NCBI GenBank assembly: GCA_003129525.1 | Contig: CP029329.1 | Coordinates: 2,027,501 to 2,091,500 of the forward strand | From: Clostridium beijerinckii | GTDB taxonomy: Bacteria; Bacillota; Clostridia; Clostridiales; Clostridiaceae | DNA length: 64,000 bases | Direction of reading: 5' to 3' | Part shown: positions 27,834 to 37,280 of the stretch, piece by piece | How positions within the stretch are numbered: position 1 is the first letter of the stretch | Layout of the letters: the number at the start of each line of letters is the position of its first letter | Position numbers and translations under genes: made by a program | Notes under the pieces: generated by a model | The model's input: the letters and a program-made list of their open reading frames with translations, nothing else | Database searches by the model: none | What the model was told of the DNA's origin: nothing

Positions 27834-27869
27834 TTGACATGATATGTGAAACAATTTGATAATTCACAT
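27834..27869 (+). promoter_or_regulatory. Possible promoter with inverted repeat upstream of pflB
   Basis: TTGACA (27834-27839), an 18-bp spacer, and GATAAT (27858-27863). The inverted repeat ATGTGAA (27844-27850) / TTCACAT (27863-27869) covers the spacer and -10, as an operator would. A second promoter-like pair, TTGACT-17-GATAAT, lies at 27901-27929. These are in the 725-bp gap 27682-28406, whose other contents are listed separately. Confidence 0.35.
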
Positions 27870-28076
27870 ATGAAACTAAATTAAAACTTCAATATATTAT
27901 TTGACTTATATTAAAGTATAAATGATAATTTGAAAAATTCAATTAGTAATTTTCAAATTAAATAATAATTTGAAAGACAATAAAAAGTAACAATAATTAA
28001 TGCGCAATACAATGAAAAAATTAATTTATGTATATAATAAAGCATAAATTAACTGATGAAAAACAACTGATTTTTA

Positions 28077-28105
28077 TTGACAAATTAATTATTCCATAGT
28101 ATTAT
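28077..28105 (+). promoter_or_regulatory. Promoter of the pfl riboswitch transcript
   Basis: TTGACA (28077-28082), 17 bp, TATTAT (28100-28105). Transcription would start just before the riboswitch aptamer. Confidence 0.65.
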
Positions 28106-28110
28106 AATGA

Positions 28111-28217
28111 CAAGAAATCTAGTCATATGACTGACGGAAGTGGGTTTACCACATGAAGTATGACTATAAGAAAGCCGACCGTCTGGGCATGAAAGCCTGG
28201 ATAGTGGGTTTTTTTAT
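28111..28217 (+). ncRNA. ZTP (pfl) riboswitch with terminator
   Basis: Conserved elements of the pfl RNA motif are visible: TATGACTGACGGAAGTGG, the P2 loop GTGGGTTTACCAC, and the highly conserved GCCGACCGTCTGGGCA (about 28174-28189). The expression platform CTGGGC ATGAAA GCCTGG followed by a T-run (to 28217) overlaps the last conserved element. Known members bind ZTP/ZMP, signalling low 10-formyl-tetrahydrofolate, and switch on purine and one-carbon genes. Here it precedes pflB, whose product formate feeds formyl-THF synthesis. The C. beijerinckii pfl leader is a studied example of this class, as far as I recall. Confidence 0.9.
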
Positions 28218-28310
28218 ATGCAAAAATAAGTTTTGCTTAATGAAAATAATTTTGAGGATGAATATACTTTGAAGAAGGTGATAACAAATATTAAATGATA
28301 AAAGATATCA

Positions 28311-28339
28311 TTGACAAGAGGTAAATTAATGTATACAAT
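28311..28339 (+). promoter_or_regulatory. Second pflB promoter downstream of the riboswitch
   Basis: TTGACA (28311-28316), 17 bp, TACAAT (28334-28339), with pflB starting 68 bp further on. Transcripts from here would lack the riboswitch. Confidence 0.7.
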
Positions 28340-28406
28340 AAAGGTATGAATTGATTGATAAAACAACAACGAATTTTTTACTGCAAAGTATAAAGGAGGA
28401 TAAAAA

Positions 28407-30638
28407 ATGTTTAAACAATGGGATGGCTTTAAAGATGGAACTTGGCAAGAAGGTATAGATGTAAGAAACTTTATACAAAAAAATTATAAATTATATGAAG
28501 GTAATTCAAACTTCCTTGAAGATAAAACTGAAAAGACAGATAAGGTATGGAAAAAAGCATATGAATTAATAGTTGAAGAAGTTAAAAAGGGGATTATTGA
28601 TGTAGCTACTGACGTAGTATCAGGAATTGATAATTATGCCCCAGGATATATAGATAAAGATAACGAAGTAATAGTTGGACTTCAAACAGATGCGCCACTT
28701 AAGAGAATTGTAAATCCATTTGGTGGACTTAGAATGGTTCAAAGTTCATTAAAAGAATATGGATATACACTTAATTCGGACATAGAAAAGTATTTTCCAC
28801 AATATAGAAAGACTCATAATGAAGGGGTATTTGATGCTTATACAAAGGAAATCAGAGCTGCAAGAAGTGCAGGACTTTTAACTGGGCTTCCAGATGCTTA
28901 TGGTAGAGGCAGAATAGTAGGCGACTATAGAAGAGTTGCACTTTATGGTATTGATTATTTAATAGAAGAAAAGAAAAGAGATCTTGATAATTTAACTGGT
29001 GATATGCTTGATGAATTAGTAAGAAAAAGAGAAGAAGTTAATGAACAAATAAGAGCATTATCGGCTATAAAATCAATGGCTGCTGGATATGGAGTTGATA
29101 TTTCTGCGCCAGCTGAAAATGCTAAAGAAGCAGTACAAGCTTTATACTTTGGATATTTAGCAGGTATTAAAGAAAATAATGGAGCAGCAACATCATTTGG
29201 AAGAACTTCTACTTTCTTAGATATATATATTGAAAGAGATTTAGAAGCAGGATTAATAAATGAAAAAGAAGCCCAAGAATTAGTTGACCAACTTATAATA
29301 AAATTGAGGTTAGTTAGACATTTAAGAACTCCAGAATATAATGAATTATTTGGTGGAGATCCAACTTGGGTAACTGAATCAATTGGAGGCATGGGTATCA
29401 ATGGCAAAGCACTTGTAACAAAGAATTCATATAGATATCTTCATACTTTAATAAATTTAGGGACATCAGCAGAACCTAATCTTACAGTTTTATGGTCAGA
29501 TAAATTGCCTGAAAACTTTAAGAAGTATTGTGCAGAAATCTCAATAAAGACAGATGCTATCCAATATGAAAATGATGAAGTTATGAGACCACTTTATGGA
29601 GATGATTATACTATAGCTTGCTGTGTATCTGCTATGAAGGTTGGTAAGCAAATGCAATTCTTTGGAGCTAGAGCTAATGTAGCAAAATCATTATTATATG
29701 CTATAAACGGTGGAATAGATGAATTAAAGGGTATAAAAGTAGTACCAAACATTCCAAAGCTTACAGATGAAGAAGTTCTTGACTATGCTAAGGTTAAAGC
29801 AAATTATGATAAGGTATTAGAATATGTTGCTAAAATCTATGTAGATACAATGAACATTATTCACTGCATGCATGATAAATATGCTTATGAAGCTAGTCAA
29901 ATGGCACTTCATGATACAACAGTAGAAAGATTAATGGCATTTGGTATTGCTGGACTATCAGTTGCTATAGACTCATTATCAGCTATTAAATTTGCTAAGG
30001 TTAAGCCAATTAGAAATGAAGCGGGAATAGCTATTAATTTTGAAGTAGAAGGAGAATTCCCTAAATACGGAAATGATGATGATAAAGCAGATGATTTAGG
30101 CGTAGCATTGGTTACCAAGTTCTCAAATGAACTTAAAAAACATCCATTATATAGAAATGCTAAACATACATTGTCAGCACTTACAATTACATCTAATGTT
30201 ATGTATGGTAAAAAGACAGGTACAACTCCAGATGGTAGAAAGAAGGGCGAACCACTAGCACCAGGAGCTAATCCAATGCATGGTAGAGACATTAATGGAG
30301 CGCTAGCATCACTTAACTCAGTAGCTAAAATACCATATAATGAAATATGCCAAGATGGTGTGTCTAATACATTCTCAATTGTTCCAGAAGCACTTGGAAA
30401 AAATGAAGAGCAAAAGATTAACAACTTAGTTGCAATTTTAGATGGATATTTTGTTCAAGGAGCTCATCACTTAAATGTTAATGTTCTTAATAGACAAACA
30501 TTGATTGATGCTATGGAAAATCCAGATAAATATCCAACACTAACAATTAGAGTTTCAGGATATGCAGTTAACTTTAGCAGATTATCAAAAGAACAACAAT
30601 TAGAAGTTATAAGCAGAACATTCCATGAAAGTATCTAA
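28407..30638 (+). CDS. pflB: Formate C-acetyltransferase (pyruvate formate-lyase)
   Basis: Glycyl-radical enzyme converting pyruvate and CoA to acetyl-CoA and formate, cytoplasmic and oxygen-sensitive. The length is 743 residues, normal for PflB. The active-site cysteine pair is in [14 protein letters not shown] (near residue 402) and the radical glycine in RVSGYAVNF (near residue 720). The ribosome site AAAGGAGGAT precedes the ATG. The activase gene pflA follows. In clostridia that mainly use pyruvate:ferredoxin oxidoreductase, PFL mainly supplies formate for one-carbon units, which fits control by the ZTP riboswitch. Confidence 0.98.
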   Translation: MFKQWDGFKDGTWQEGIDVRNFIQKNYKLYEGNSNFLEDKTEKTDKVWKKAYELIVEEVKKGIIDVATDVVSGIDNYAPGYIDKDNEVIVGLQTDAPLKRIVNPFGGLRMVQSSLKEYGYTLNSDIEKYFPQYRKTHNEGVFDAYTKEIRAARSAGLLTGLPDAYGRGRIVGDYRRVALYGIDYLIEEKKRDLDNLTGDMLDELVRKREEVNEQIRALSAIKSMAAGYGVDISAPAENAKEAVQALYFGYLAGIKENNGAATSFGRTSTFLDIYIERDLEAGLINEKEAQELVDQLIIKLRLVRHLRTPEYNELFGGDPTWVTESIGGMGINGKALVTKNSYRYLHTLINLGTSAEPNLTVLWSDKLPENFKKYCAEISIKTDAIQYENDEVMRPLYGDDYTIACCVSAMKVGKQMQFFGARANVAKSLLYAINGGIDELKGIKVVPNIPKLTDEEVLDYAKVKANYDKVLEYVAKIYVDTMNIIHCMHDKYAYEASQMALHDTTVERLMAFGIAGLSVAIDSLSAIKFAKVKPIRNEAGIAINFEVEGEFPKYGNDDDKADDLGVALVTKFSNELKKHPLYRNAKHTLSALTITSNVMYGKKTGTTPDGRKKGEPLAPGANPMHGRDINGALASLNSVAKIPYNEICQDGVSNTFSIVPEALGKNEEQKINNLVAILDGYFVQGAHHLNVNVLNRQTLIDAMENPDKYPTLTIRVSGYAVNFSRLSKEQQLEVISRTFHESI

Positions 30639-30675
30639 TCAATAGATTGGGTTAGGATTATATAAAAGTATAGAG

Positions 30676-30740
30676 GCAGAACCTTGGATAAAGAGTAAAA
30701 TTACTTAATTAATCTAAGGTTCTGTCTGCTTTTATAATAT
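30676..30740 (+). terminator. Terminator between pflB and pflA
   Basis: CAGAACCTTGGAT pairs with ATCTAAGGTTCTG with one mismatch, and a T-rich tail follows. pflA may therefore be partly expressed from its own promoter. Confidence 0.7.
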
Positions 30741-30833
30741 GAATGCTATAGAATTTAATGGATAGAATACAGATGTAATGTAAACTAGAAAATTAAGTGA
30801 CAAATCATTTAACTCAATAAAAGGGGGATGTTT

Positions 30834-31541
30834 ATGATTAAAGGAAGAGTTCATTCAATAGAATCAATGGGCCTTGTAGATGGTCCTGGAATAAGAGTGG
30901 TAGTATTTCTTCAAGGATGTGCACTAAGATGCAAGTTTTGTCATAATCCTGATACTTGGACATCTAATGGAGGGGAAGAGTATACTCCGGAAGATTTGGT
31001 AAAAAAAATAGAAAGATTTAAAACTTATTTTGCAAGTAGTGGAGGCGGAGTTACATTTTCTGGCGGAGATCCTTTAAGGCAACCAGAATTTCTTCTTGAA
31101 GCACTAAAGTTATGTAAAAACAAAGGAATAAATACATGCATTGATACATCAGGATATGGATTTGGAGATTATGATGAAATATTAAAATATACAGATTTAG
31201 TATTGTTTGATGTAAAACATTTTACTCGTGAGGGGTATAAAAATGTTACCGGTATGGAAATCGATGAATCTTTAAAGTTTTTAGAAGCAATGAAGAAGAA
31301 TAATACTAAGATGTGGATAAGACATGTTGTGGCACCCGGGTTAACAGATGGAGAAGATCATCTAAAAAAACTTAAGGAATATATAGATACAATACCAAAT
31401 GTTGAAAAGGTAGAATTATTACCTTATCATGTTTTAGGCGTAAATAAATATAAAGTTTTAGGGATTAACTATCCACTAGATGGAGTAAATGCTATGGATA
31501 AAGAACTTATAAAGAAGTATCAAGAAGAGATATTCAATTAA
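30834..31541 (+). CDS. pflA: Pyruvate formate-lyase activating enzyme
   Basis: Radical SAM enzyme that generates the glycyl radical in PflB. The [4Fe-4S] motif C-x3-C-x2-C is in CALRCKFCHNPDTW (near residue 28), with GGGVTFSGGDPLRQPEF (SAM binding) near 67 and LLPYHVLGVNKY near 203. I chose ATG 30834 (235 residues) because GGGGG lies seven bases upstream; the in-frame ATG at 30828 touches that site. It lies directly downstream of its target pflB. Confidence 0.97.
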   Translation: MIKGRVHSIESMGLVDGPGIRVVVFLQGCALRCKFCHNPDTWTSNGGEEYTPEDLVKKIERFKTYFASSGGGVTFSGGDPLRQPEFLLEALKLCKNKGINTCIDTSGYGFGDYDEILKYTDLVLFDVKHFTREGYKNVTGMEIDESLKFLEAMKKNNTKMWIRHVVAPGLTDGEDHLKKLKEYIDTIPNVEKVELLPYHVLGVNKYKVLGINYPLDGVNAMDKELIKKYQEEIFN

Positions 31542-31579
31542 GCATCTTTGGCTCATTAATTTATTTAATATGGATAAGA

Positions 31580-31616
31580 AAAAAGACTATAGGAGAAAAT
31601 CTTATAGTCTTTTTAA
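31580..31616. terminator. Bidirectional terminator between pflA and rubredoxin
   Basis: The stem AAAAAGACTATA/TATAGTCTTTTT lies between the convergent genes. Confidence 0.85.
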
Positions 31617-31645
31617 GGTTTAAACTAGATATAGATGTATGGCAA

Positions 31646-31807
31646 TTAAATTTCAATCGAAAAATTATCTTTGTTAAAAGAACATATAGGACAGACCCAA
31701 TAATCTGGTAAATCGTCAAAATCTACACCTGGATTAATGCCATCATCAGAATCTCCAACTTCAGGATCATAAATATACCCACATACTTCACAAACATACT
31801 TTTTCAT
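31646..31807 (-). CDS. Rubredoxin
   Basis: A 53-residue iron protein, complete but short. The two Cys-x2-Cys knuckles that bind the single Fe are [12 protein letters not shown] (residues 5-16) and [14 protein letters not shown] (36-49). The core [20 protein letters not shown] between them is typical. It carries electrons in the cytoplasm, in clostridia often to oxygen- or peroxide-detoxifying proteins. The ribosome site GAGGTGG precedes the ATG. It lies downstream of, and in the same direction as, the exonuclease gene, but a hairpin separates the two. Confidence 0.97.
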   Translation of the reverse strand: MKKYVCEVCGYIYDPEVGDSDDGINPGVDFDDLPDYWVCPICSFNKDNFSIEI

Positions 31808-31856
31808 TTTACCACCTCGGTATAAAATTTAATAGAACGTAAATAATTAAGGCTAT

Positions 31857-31889
31857 GAATGAATCATTAATATAGTATATGATTCATTC
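31857..31889 (-). terminator. Hairpin after the exonuclease gene
   Basis: The stem GAATGAATCAT/ATGATTCATTC lies between the exonuclease stop and the rubredoxin start. It has no strong T-run, so it is probably a weak terminator or a processing hairpin. Confidence 0.45.
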
Positions 31890-31915
31890 TTCAAGGTGTT
31901 AATTATAAAAACATT

Positions 31916-32533
31916 TTATTTTTTAGAATTAAAAATATTTGTAAAGTATCCTTTAGGGAAATGACCCTTTTTTAAGCCCTCTATAACAGTTAAATAAGTT
32001 GCCGCTGTATCAAATCGTGCATCGTGATAATTTCCACTACCTTCAAATAACTTTTCAGATGTTTGAACAATTTGATCAGTTGAAATATTAAGCCAATCTA
32101 TTACTTCAGCCAATTTTGGGTTTTTAATTTCTCCATTAGCTTTTGGAATTTTACATATGTCTCTGTAATAAGCCATAGTGCAGAAAGCATTTTTGGGAGT
32201 AAAATCTTCTCCTAAGGATAATAATTCATGTTTTAAAAATCTAATATCAAAATTAACATTGTGTCCAATTAAGAAATCAGAATTGGTGAAATCGTCAATG
32301 AATTCTGGAACTAAATCTTCAAAATATTGTCCGTTAGATAATTCATAAAGTTTTTCTAATGAAAAACCATGAATTTCTTGAGCAGAAGGATCCATTTCAT
32401 CAACTGCAAAGAAAAAGTTTTTACCTGTAGTTATTTGAGGTTTTACTCCAGCGTCAACAGTTATGTAACTTAATTGACATATGCTACCGGGTTTTATACT
32501 GGTGGTCTCTGTATCAAAAAATAATAATTTCAT
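31916..32533 (-). CDS. DnaQ-like 3'-5' exonuclease
   Basis: A 205-residue DEDD-family nuclease. I chose ATG 32533, which has GGAGGT nine bases upstream; the longer frame has an unrelated-looking N-terminus. Exonuclease motifs are FFDTETTS (Exo I, D-x-E, residues 5-12), IGHNVNFDIRFLKHEL (Exo II, near 86) and NYHDARFDTAATYL (Exo III with H-x4-D, near 175). It resembles epsilon-like and other stand-alone DEDDh exonucleases. It may act in DNA or RNA trimming or repair; there is no polymerase domain. Confidence 0.9.
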   Translation of the reverse strand: MKLLFFDTETTSIKPGSICQLSYITVDAGVKPQITTGKNFFFAVDEMDPSAQEIHGFSLEKLYELSNGQYFEDLVPEFIDDFTNSDFLIGHNVNFDIRFLKHELLSLGEDFTPKNAFCTMAYYRDICKIPKANGEIKNPKLAEVIDWLNISTDQIVQTSEKLFEGSGNYHDARFDTAATYLTVIEGLKKGHFPKGYFTNIFNSKK

Positions 32534-32612
32534 TAAATTGTACCTCCATATTGTACATAAGGTATCTAAAAAATAAAGGTTTAAAGATACCAAAGTCATC
32601 AATTCACTATTT

Positions 32613-32648
32613 AGGCATACTGACTTGTTATTATCTTTTTATATGCCT
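32613..32648. mobile_element. Compact AGGCATAT-type element, 36 bp
   Basis: AGGCATAC and TTATATGCCT enclose TGACTTGTTATTATC, so the two ends are almost fused. It is the only recognisable element in the 32534-32855 gap, whose remaining sequence is AT-rich and must carry the ldh promoter. Confidence 0.5.
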
Positions 32649-32855
32649 TAGGTTTCTAAATTTAATTATATAGTATTTACGAAAAATTTCAAATGAGTTA
32701 TAATAAGTGATGAGAATAATTATTATTTGATAATATTTACAAGCAAGGAATAAATCATATATTTATATCATAATGTGGAAAATATTTAATAAGTAATAAT
32801 AAATTCACAAGTTGTAAATAATAAATTAGTAATGTAAACAAGGAGGAAATTAAAA

Positions 32856-33809
32856 ATGGTAGAAAGAAGACGTAAAGTATCTATAATAGGGGCAGGGTTT
32901 GTAGGAGCAACAACAGCATTTGCTTTAATGAATAGTGGTGTAGCTACAGAAATATGTTTATTTGATATAAATATGGATAAGGCAATGGGAGAAGTTATGG
33001 ATTTGGTTCATGGCACATCTTTTGTAAAACCAGTTAATATCTATGCAGGTAATATTGAAGAAACTAAGGATTCAGATATTGTTATAATAACAGCTGGAGC
33101 AGCACAAAGAGAAGGGGAAACTAGATTAGATCTAATTGAAAAAAATTATAATATATTTAAAAGTTTTGTTCCACAAATTGCGGCAGCAAGTCCAAATGCA
33201 ATTTTATTAGTTGTATCAAATCCATGTGATGTATTAGCATATATAACATATAAATTATCAGGATTTCCAAGTGAAAGAGTTATTGCATCAGGTACTGTAT
33301 TAGATACATCAAGATTAAAATATGTTATTGGTAAGTACTTTAATGTAAATAACAATAATGTTCACGCATATGTTTTAGGAGAACATGGTGATAGTGAAGT
33401 CGTAAGTTGGAGTACTGCAAGTATAGCGGGAGAAAGCTTTGATGAATATGCAAAGAAGTTTAACTTAGAATGGGATAATGAGGTAAAAGCAGTAATTGAA
33501 AGCGATGTTAAAAATGCTGCTTACGAAATAATAAGTAAAAAAAATGCAACTTATTTTGCAGTAGCATTAGCAGTAAATAGAATAGTAGAAGCTATATTAA
33601 GAGATGAAAATACTATTTTAACTGTATCTTGCTTAATTCAAGGAGAATATGGAATTGACGATGTTTATTTAGCAGTTCCAACTATTCTTAATAGTACAGG
33701 GGTTGTAAGAATTGTTAATCCAATAATAAATGATGAAGAAGAGTTGAAAAAATTACAAGAATCAGCTAATGTATTAAAGGGTTATATCAAAAAAGTTATT
33801 AAGAAATAA
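32856..33809 (+). CDS. ldh: L-lactate dehydrogenase
   Basis: NAD-dependent enzyme reducing pyruvate to L-lactate, cytoplasmic. The length is 317 residues. The NAD-binding GAGFVGATTAF starts at residue 11, the active-site loop with the substrate-selecting Gln is AAQREGETRLDL (Q near residue 86), and the catalytic His is in VLGEHGDSEV (near 177). The Gln marks lactate rather than malate specificity. The ribosome site AAGGAGGAAAT precedes the ATG. Near pflB it represents another pyruvate branch. Confidence 0.96.
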   Translation: MVERRRKVSIIGAGFVGATTAFALMNSGVATEICLFDINMDKAMGEVMDLVHGTSFVKPVNIYAGNIEETKDSDIVIITAGAAQREGETRLDLIEKNYNIFKSFVPQIAAASPNAILLVVSNPCDVLAYITYKLSGFPSERVIASGTVLDTSRLKYVIGKYFNVNNNNVHAYVLGEHGDSEVVSWSTASIAGESFDEYAKKFNLEWDNEVKAVIESDVKNAAYEIISKKNATYFAVALAVNRIVEAILRDENTILTVSCLIQGEYGIDDVYLAVPTILNSTGVVRIVNPIINDEEELKKLQESANVLKGYIKKVIKK

Positions 33810-33926
33810 AAATGATTTTAAAGTTGTTAAGTATGAATGTTGAAAATATTCCGGCATAATTTGACAAATGAAAAAAATATTTATATAATAAAATTTATTT
33901 ATTATATAAAATTTAAGGGGGCACAT

Positions 33927-34940
33927 ATGGATATTCAAGGTATAATTATTCCAAAAGATTACAAGGGGAAATATTCACTAATTGAAACAGAAATTCATAT
34001 TAAAAAAATAAAGGATTTTTTTGAAAAATCTTTAGCAGAAAATTTAAAATTAACTAGAGTTTCAGCACCGTTATTTGTTGAACCTAACACAGGAATAAAT
34101 GACAATTTAAATGGGATTGAAAGACCTGTTAGTTTTGATTTATTAGAAGCAAAAAAAGACGTACAAATAGTACATTCACTAGCAAAATGGAAAAGATATA
34201 GTCTTTTTAGATATGGCTTTAAGCAAGGCGATGGATTATACACTGATATGAATGCAATAAGAAGAGATGAAGTGTTAGACAACCTTCATTCTATATATGT
34301 AGATCAATGGGATTGGGAAAAGATAATTGATAAAAGTGAAAGAAGTATTGAAACTTTAAAGAATATTGTAAACAAAATTTATGATACATTTAAAGCAACT
34401 GAAACGTATGCTTGCAATGAATTAATAAATGAAGAAAAATTCTTACCAGAAGAAATATTCTTTGTAACTACACAAGAATTAGAAGATACATATCCAGATA
34501 AGACTCCTAAAGAAAGAGAAGATATTATAGCTAAAGAAAAAGGTGCAGTATTTATAATGCAAATTGGAGGCGCTTTAAAATCAGGCGAAAAGCATGATGG
34601 ACGTTCTCCGGATTATGATGACTGGACATTAAATGGAGATATAATATTCTACTATCCACTTTTAGAAAGAGCATTTGAAGTATCATCTATGGGAATCAGA
34701 GTTGATGAAGAAGCATTAGATAAGCAATTAACTATTGCAGGTGCTGATGATAGAAGAGAGCTTAAGTTCCACAAAATGTTATTAAATGGAGAACTTCCAT
34801 ATACAATTGGTGGAGGAATCGGACAATCAAGAATATGTATGTACTTTTTGAAAAAGGCACATATTGGAGAAGTTCAATCATCTGTATGGGATGATAAAAA
34901 TACTAAAATTTGTGAAGAAAATGGAATCACTTTACTTTAA
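33927..34940 (+). CDS. asnA: Aspartate-ammonia ligase
   Basis: Ammonia-dependent asparagine synthetase related to class II aspartyl-tRNA synthetases. I chose ATG 33927 (337 residues), with GGGGG just upstream, rather than the longer frame whose first 30 residues come from AT-rich spacer. Motifs are SVAPLF-like [50 protein letters not shown] and the motif-3-like [13 protein letters not shown]. It is separate from the glutamine-dependent asnB at the window end. Confidence 0.97.
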   Translation: MDIQGIIIPKDYKGKYSLIETEIHIKKIKDFFEKSLAENLKLTRVSAPLFVEPNTGINDNLNGIERPVSFDLLEAKKDVQIVHSLAKWKRYSLFRYGFKQGDGLYTDMNAIRRDEVLDNLHSIYVDQWDWEKIIDKSERSIETLKNIVNKIYDTFKATETYACNELINEEKFLPEEIFFVTTQELEDTYPDKTPKEREDIIAKEKGAVFIMQIGGALKSGEKHDGRSPDYDDWTLNGDIIFYYPLLERAFEVSSMGIRVDEEALDKQLTIAGADDRRELKFHKMLLNGELPYTIGGGIGQSRICMYFLKKAHIGEVQSSVWDDKNTKICEENGITLL

Positions 34941-34952
34941 AGTGATTTAAAT

Positions 34953-35001
34953 AAAAATGTACTGTTATTTAATAATTAATTTAAATAACAGTACATTTTT
35001 T
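34953..35001. terminator. Bidirectional terminator between asnA and birA
   Basis: A long stem AAATGTACTGTTATTTA/TAAATAACAGTACATTT with A- and T-runs. Confidence 0.9.
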
Positions 35002-35058
35002 ATTTAATAATTCAATTTTCTAAGGAAATTATATAATAATTGTCATTGTTAACTGAAC

Positions 35059-36024
35059 TTAGTTCATTCCATTGAAACTTATTTCACCAGTAAGTACTGA
35101 TTTTTCATTTCCAGTACTGTCTTTGACAATAAGATCACCTGTGTCCGATAAAGAAATACAAGTGACAATTTCTTCATTGTTATATGTAATCAATTTTGCT
35201 TGTTTTCCAAATATATTGGAGTGCTCTCTACAAATTGAAATTGTCTCGGAAAGATCAAGATTATTTACAAATTTACTATATAATATTTCAAAGTGATTTA
35301 AAAATCTTGCAAGTATTTCGCTTCTTTCAAATTGTTTAGTACATTGAATTTTTAGAGAGGTTGCAATGGATTTTATATCTTCATCAAAATCATCTATATT
35401 AATATTCATACCTATGCCTAAAACTAAATAGTGTACACTATCCATATCACATTTCATTTCAGCTAATATGCCACAAAGCTTTTTATCATTTAGAAGTATG
35501 TCATTAGGCCATTTTATTGTTGTGTTAATATTAAAATCTCTTAAAGTTTTATAAATTGAAGCAGCTGCTATTTGAGTTATCTTAGGAGCTTCATTTGGAG
35601 GAATGGTTGGTCTTAAGACTAAAGTAAACCAAAGTCCACCACTAGGAGAAACCCATTTTCTATTGAAACGTCCCCCACCAAGAGTTTGTTTTTCAGCAAT
35701 TATTATACTGCCGTCTTCAATGTTTTTTTGTGCAAGTTCCTTTGCTTTAATATTTGTAGAATCTATTTCGTCAAAGTGAATTATATTTTTACCGATTATA
35801 GATGTTTTTAGTAAGGATAAAAGTTCACTTTTATTCAATAAATCAGGGGAGTAAATCAGTTTATAGCCTTTATTTGATATACCTTCTATTATATAACCTT
35901 TTGATTTCAAGTTTTTTATATGTTTCCATATGGCAGTTCTTGAAACGCTTAATGTTGAACTTAAATATTCACCAGAAATATAATCTTTAGATATTTTTAA
36001 TTCATTTAAAATTTTATCTTCCAT
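35059..36024 (-). CDS. birA: Biotin-protein ligase and biotin operon repressor
   Basis: A 321-residue bifunctional BirA. Residues 1-60 are a winged helix (SRTAIWKHIKNLKSKGYIIE), which in this class binds biotin operators. The catalytic domain has GGGRFNRKWVSPSGGLW (near residue 116, the biotinyl-AMP loop, GGGR instead of GRGR) and TIKWPNDILLNDKKLCGIL (near 160), followed by the C-terminal SH3-like domain. It attaches biotin to carboxylases and may repress biotin genes. The ribosome site TAGGAGGTAC precedes the ATG. No biotin gene is next to it. Confidence 0.95.
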   Translation of the reverse strand: MEDKILNELKISKDYISGEYLSSTLSVSRTAIWKHIKNLKSKGYIIEGISNKGYKLIYSPDLLNKSELLSLLKTSIIGKNIIHFDEIDSTNIKAKELAQKNIEDGSIIIAEKQTLGGGRFNRKWVSPSGGLWFTLVLRPTIPPNEAPKITQIAAASIYKTLRDFNINTTIKWPNDILLNDKKLCGILAEMKCDMDSVHYLVLGIGMNINIDDFDEDIKSIATSLKIQCTKQFERSEILARFLNHFEILYSKFVNNLDLSETISICREHSNIFGKQAKLITYNNEEIVTCISLSDTGDLIVKDSTGNEKSVLTGEISFNGMN

Positions 36025-36080
36025 AAATAAGTACCTCCTAGAATTTATTATATCATAATAATAAAGTTATTATTAGCTTC

Positions 36081-36141
36081 GGGCATATTCAAAAAATAAC
36101 AAGACAGTATGATATTAAATTAACTATAGCCTTTCACATGG
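36081..36141. mobile_element. Partial AGGCATAT-type element
   Basis: GGCATATTCAAAAAATAACA at 36082 matches the inverted right end of the family. The other end (CTTTCACATGG) is degraded. It lies between the divergent birA and glycosidase genes. Confidence 0.45.
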
Positions 36142-36216
36142 AAATCATATATAATATAGTTTGGTATAATTTAAAAATGCAAGTAAACTTAAGGCATTTC
36201 TAGAGAGGATAATAAA

Positions 36217-37260
36217 ATGAATACAAATAAAAATAATAGAAATATAAATCAAAAATCAAAATCTAAATTAAAAAAAGGTAAGAAAAAGGCGAAAAGATTT
36301 TCGACTTTAACTTTAATGTCTTTTTTTATATTTGAATTTCTTTTTACAGCATGCACATTTCCATTTATGCTTTTATATGGACCATTTGAAAATTCAAAAA
36401 GTACATATGTTGGAGCTGCAATGACTTCAATGAATCATCAATATTTAGCAAAGTGGTTTTTATCAGATGAAAAGATATCAGAAATAATGGGACAAAATTC
36501 AACTGAAACTACGGATGAAACAACTAATACATCTCAAATTGAAATTCCAAAGATTAAGGATGATACTATAGAATTAAATGAGATTGATAATGACAAATAT
36601 AAAGGTTATTACCTTGTGATAAAGGATTCAACAAGAGTTAAAATTGGATATACGTCTAAGTTAAAGGTAGAAGGTGAAACGACATCTCAAATTGCTGAAA
36701 ATAATGAAGCTATTGCTGCTGTTAATGGTGGTGGATTTACAGATCAATCATCAAATGCTTTATGGACAGGAAATGGAGGATTCCCAATAGGTCTTATAAT
36801 GAATGGAGGAGAAGTTAAATACAATGATTTGGGAAAAAGTGGTGAAGCTGATTTGCTTGGAATAACAAAAGAAGGCGTAATGCTTGTCGGTAAATATTCT
36901 GTAGAAAAACTTCAAGAACTTGGAGTTCAAGAGGCTTTAAGTTTTGGACCATCATTAGTTATTAACGGAAAAATGACAGCTATGAGTGGAGATGGGGGCT
37001 GGGGTATAGCTCCAAGAACCATAATAGGTCAAAGAAAAGATAGTGCAATAATTCTTTTAGTTATCGATGGTAGAGGAACAAGTAGTCTTGGAGCTACGTT
37101 AAAAGAAGCACAAGAAGTTATATATAAACTTGGTGCCATTAATGCAATGAATTTAGATGGTGGAAAATCAACAACAATGTATTATGATGGAGATATTATT
37201 AATACACCATCAAATAGTATGGGTGAAAGATCTATTCCAACAGCAATTATTGTTAAGTAA
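36217..37260 (+). CDS. NAGPA-domain phosphodiester glycosidase family protein
   Basis: A 347-residue protein with a lysine-rich N-terminus and one membrane helix (about residues 31-52), hence membrane-anchored with its main domain outside. The NAGPA-type domain (from about residue 130) contains AAVNGGGFTDQSS, FPIGLIMNGGEVKYND, LSFGPSLVINGK, APRTIIGQRKD and the closing AMNLDGGKSTTMYYDGDIIN. The family removes sugar phosphodiesters and is found in exopolysaccharide contexts. It is followed 20 bp later by a membrane-anchored protein of unknown function; the two probably form an operon. Confidence 0.88.
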   Translation: MNTNKNNRNINQKSKSKLKKGKKKAKRFSTLTLMSFFIFEFLFTACTFPFMLLYGPFENSKSTYVGAAMTSMNHQYLAKWFLSDEKISEIMGQNSTETTDETTNTSQIEIPKIKDDTIELNEIDNDKYKGYYLVIKDSTRVKIGYTSKLKVEGETTSQIAENNEAIAAVNGGGFTDQSSNALWTGNGGFPIGLIMNGGEVKYNDLGKSGEADLLGITKEGVMLVGKYSVEKLQELGVQEALSFGPSLVINGKMTAMSGDGGWGIAPRTIIGQRKDSAIILLVIDGRGTSSLGATLKEAQEVIYKLGAINAMNLDGGKSTTMYYDGDIINTPSNSMGERSIPTAIIVK

Positions 37261-37280
37261 ACAGAAGGTGAGGTCAAGTT

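Larger units (their letters stand above)
28020..28380 (+). repeat. Duplicated promoter-region sequence flanking the ZTP riboswitch
   Basis: The stretch at about 28020-28076 (TTAATTTATGTATATAATAA onward) is repeated with changes at about 28322-28380 (ATTAATGTATACAATAAAGG onward). Both continue into a GAT(G)AAAACAAC sequence and an A/T-rich end. The two copies lie before and after the riboswitch, suggesting a duplicated regulatory region. Confidence 0.5.

Noticed and set aside
32727..32742. TTGATAATATTTACAA upstream of ldh as a Rex operator
   Set aside because: The consensus I know is TTGTTAANNNNTTAACAA (18 bp). This is 16 bp with wrong half-site spacing, so I do not list it as a site.
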